From contig JAEWKB010000022.1 of assembly GCA_023386255.1 (NCBI GenBank), forward strand, positions 1 through 5,212: 5,212 nt of DNA, given 5' to 3'. The notes beneath the pieces were generated by a model, which was given only the letters and a program-made list of their open reading frames with translations, was not told the origin of the DNA and ran no database searches. Source of the stretch: Bacteroidota bacterium. Its GTDB lineage: Bacteria; Bacteroidota; Bacteroidia; Flavobacteriales; Flavobacteriaceae. The translations under genes were made by a program, and so were the position numbers. Of the stretch, positions 4,943 through 5,212 are shown in pieces. Each line of letters opens with the position of its first letter. The first letter of the stretch is position 1.

Positions 4943-5212
4943 AGCCCGAAATAGCAGATAAATACAGCCAGTCGGCCAAAGTTAAACAACTGGTACAGGC
5001 ACTTGAACAGCGTGAAGCCAAACTACAGGTAAAAGGGCTGTTAGGCTCTTCGCTGTCGTTCGTTATCAATCCGCTTTTTACACAAAGTGAGCTGCCCTTC
5101 CTGCTTATCTTTAAGGATAAGGAAGAAGCAGCCTACTACCTTAATGACCTGGAGCAGCTGGTGGGTGCGCAGGATGTACTTTTTTATCCCGGATCCTACC
5201 GCAGGCCTTACC
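4939..5212 (+). CDS. mfd: Transcription-repair coupling factor Mfd, N-terminal part (3' truncated by window)
   Basis: Mfd removes RNA polymerase stalled at DNA lesions by ATP-driven translocation and recruits UvrA for nucleotide excision repair. Only the first 91 of roughly 1,100 residues are visible. They correspond to the start of the UvrB-like N-terminal module: VKGLLGSSLSFVINPLF, then LPFLLIFKDKEEAAYYLNDLEQLVG and DVLFYPGSYRRPY, a pattern I recognise from Bacteroidota Mfd proteins. The start is GTG at 4939: this frame has a stop at 4918-4920 and no ATG or TTG between it and the GTG. GTGA at 4939-4942 contains both this start and the TGA stop of the lipoprotein gene, and there is no Shine-Dalgarno, so translation is probably coupled to the upstream gene. 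The helicase motifs, RNA polymerase-interacting domain and C-terminus lie beyond the window. Confidence 0.88.
   Translation, partial: MKPEIADKYSQSAKVKQLVQALEQREAKLQVKGLLGSSLSFVINPLFTQSELPFLLIFKDKEEAAYYLNDLEQLVGAQDVLFYPGSYRRPY

Noticed and set aside
4231..4989. Several minus-strand open frames (4231-4524, 4394-4654, 4531-4989, 4641-4829)
   Set aside because: They are antisense to the lipoprotein and mfd genes, overlap one another and give Ser/Cys/Leu-rich products without domain features.

Overview
The window looks like a chromosomal segment of a Bacteroidota bacterium, most likely a Flavobacterium-like member of the Flavobacteriaceae. Support comes from a type IX secretion (T9SS) C-terminal sorting domain, a lipoprotein with an acidic surface-export signal after its cysteine, promoter elements of the Bacteroidota TAnnTTTG type, start codons mostly without a strong Shine-Dalgarno sequence, and housekeeping proteins (TrpRS, Mfd) that read like flavobacterial versions. 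No database search was possible; family calls rest on reading the translations.

Layout: (1) The left edge holds the C-terminal part of tryptophanyl-tRNA synthetase (trpS, + strand), cut by the window just before its KMSKS loop. (2) It converges on a minus-strand gene for a secreted NTF2/SnoaL-like protein; both share one hairpin terminator, and the stop codon of the minus-strand gene lies in the hairpin loop. (3) A 157-bp AT-rich divergent intergenic region carries a good minus-strand promoter and several short repeats. (4) Two + strand genes 27 bp apart follow, probably one transcript: a secreted repeat protein with thirteen 17-residue units and a C-terminal coiled coil (adhesin or tail-fibre-like), then a T9SS cargo protein with a propeller-like N-terminal region, a small stack-type domain and a sorting domain. 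A strong GNRA-tetraloop terminator closes the unit. (5) A second + strand operon begins with an uncharacterised surface lipoprotein, whose stop codon overlaps by 4 nt (GTGA) the GTG start of mfd, the transcription-repair coupling factor, which runs off the right edge.

The two middle genes probably form an accessory cell-surface module set between housekeeping genes; the T9SS gene is visibly more AT-rich than mfd in the stretches counted by hand. trpS and mfd have no evident functional link to it. I see no mobile element, CRISPR array, RNA gene or defence system. The least explained items are the surface module and the lipoprotein coupled to mfd.
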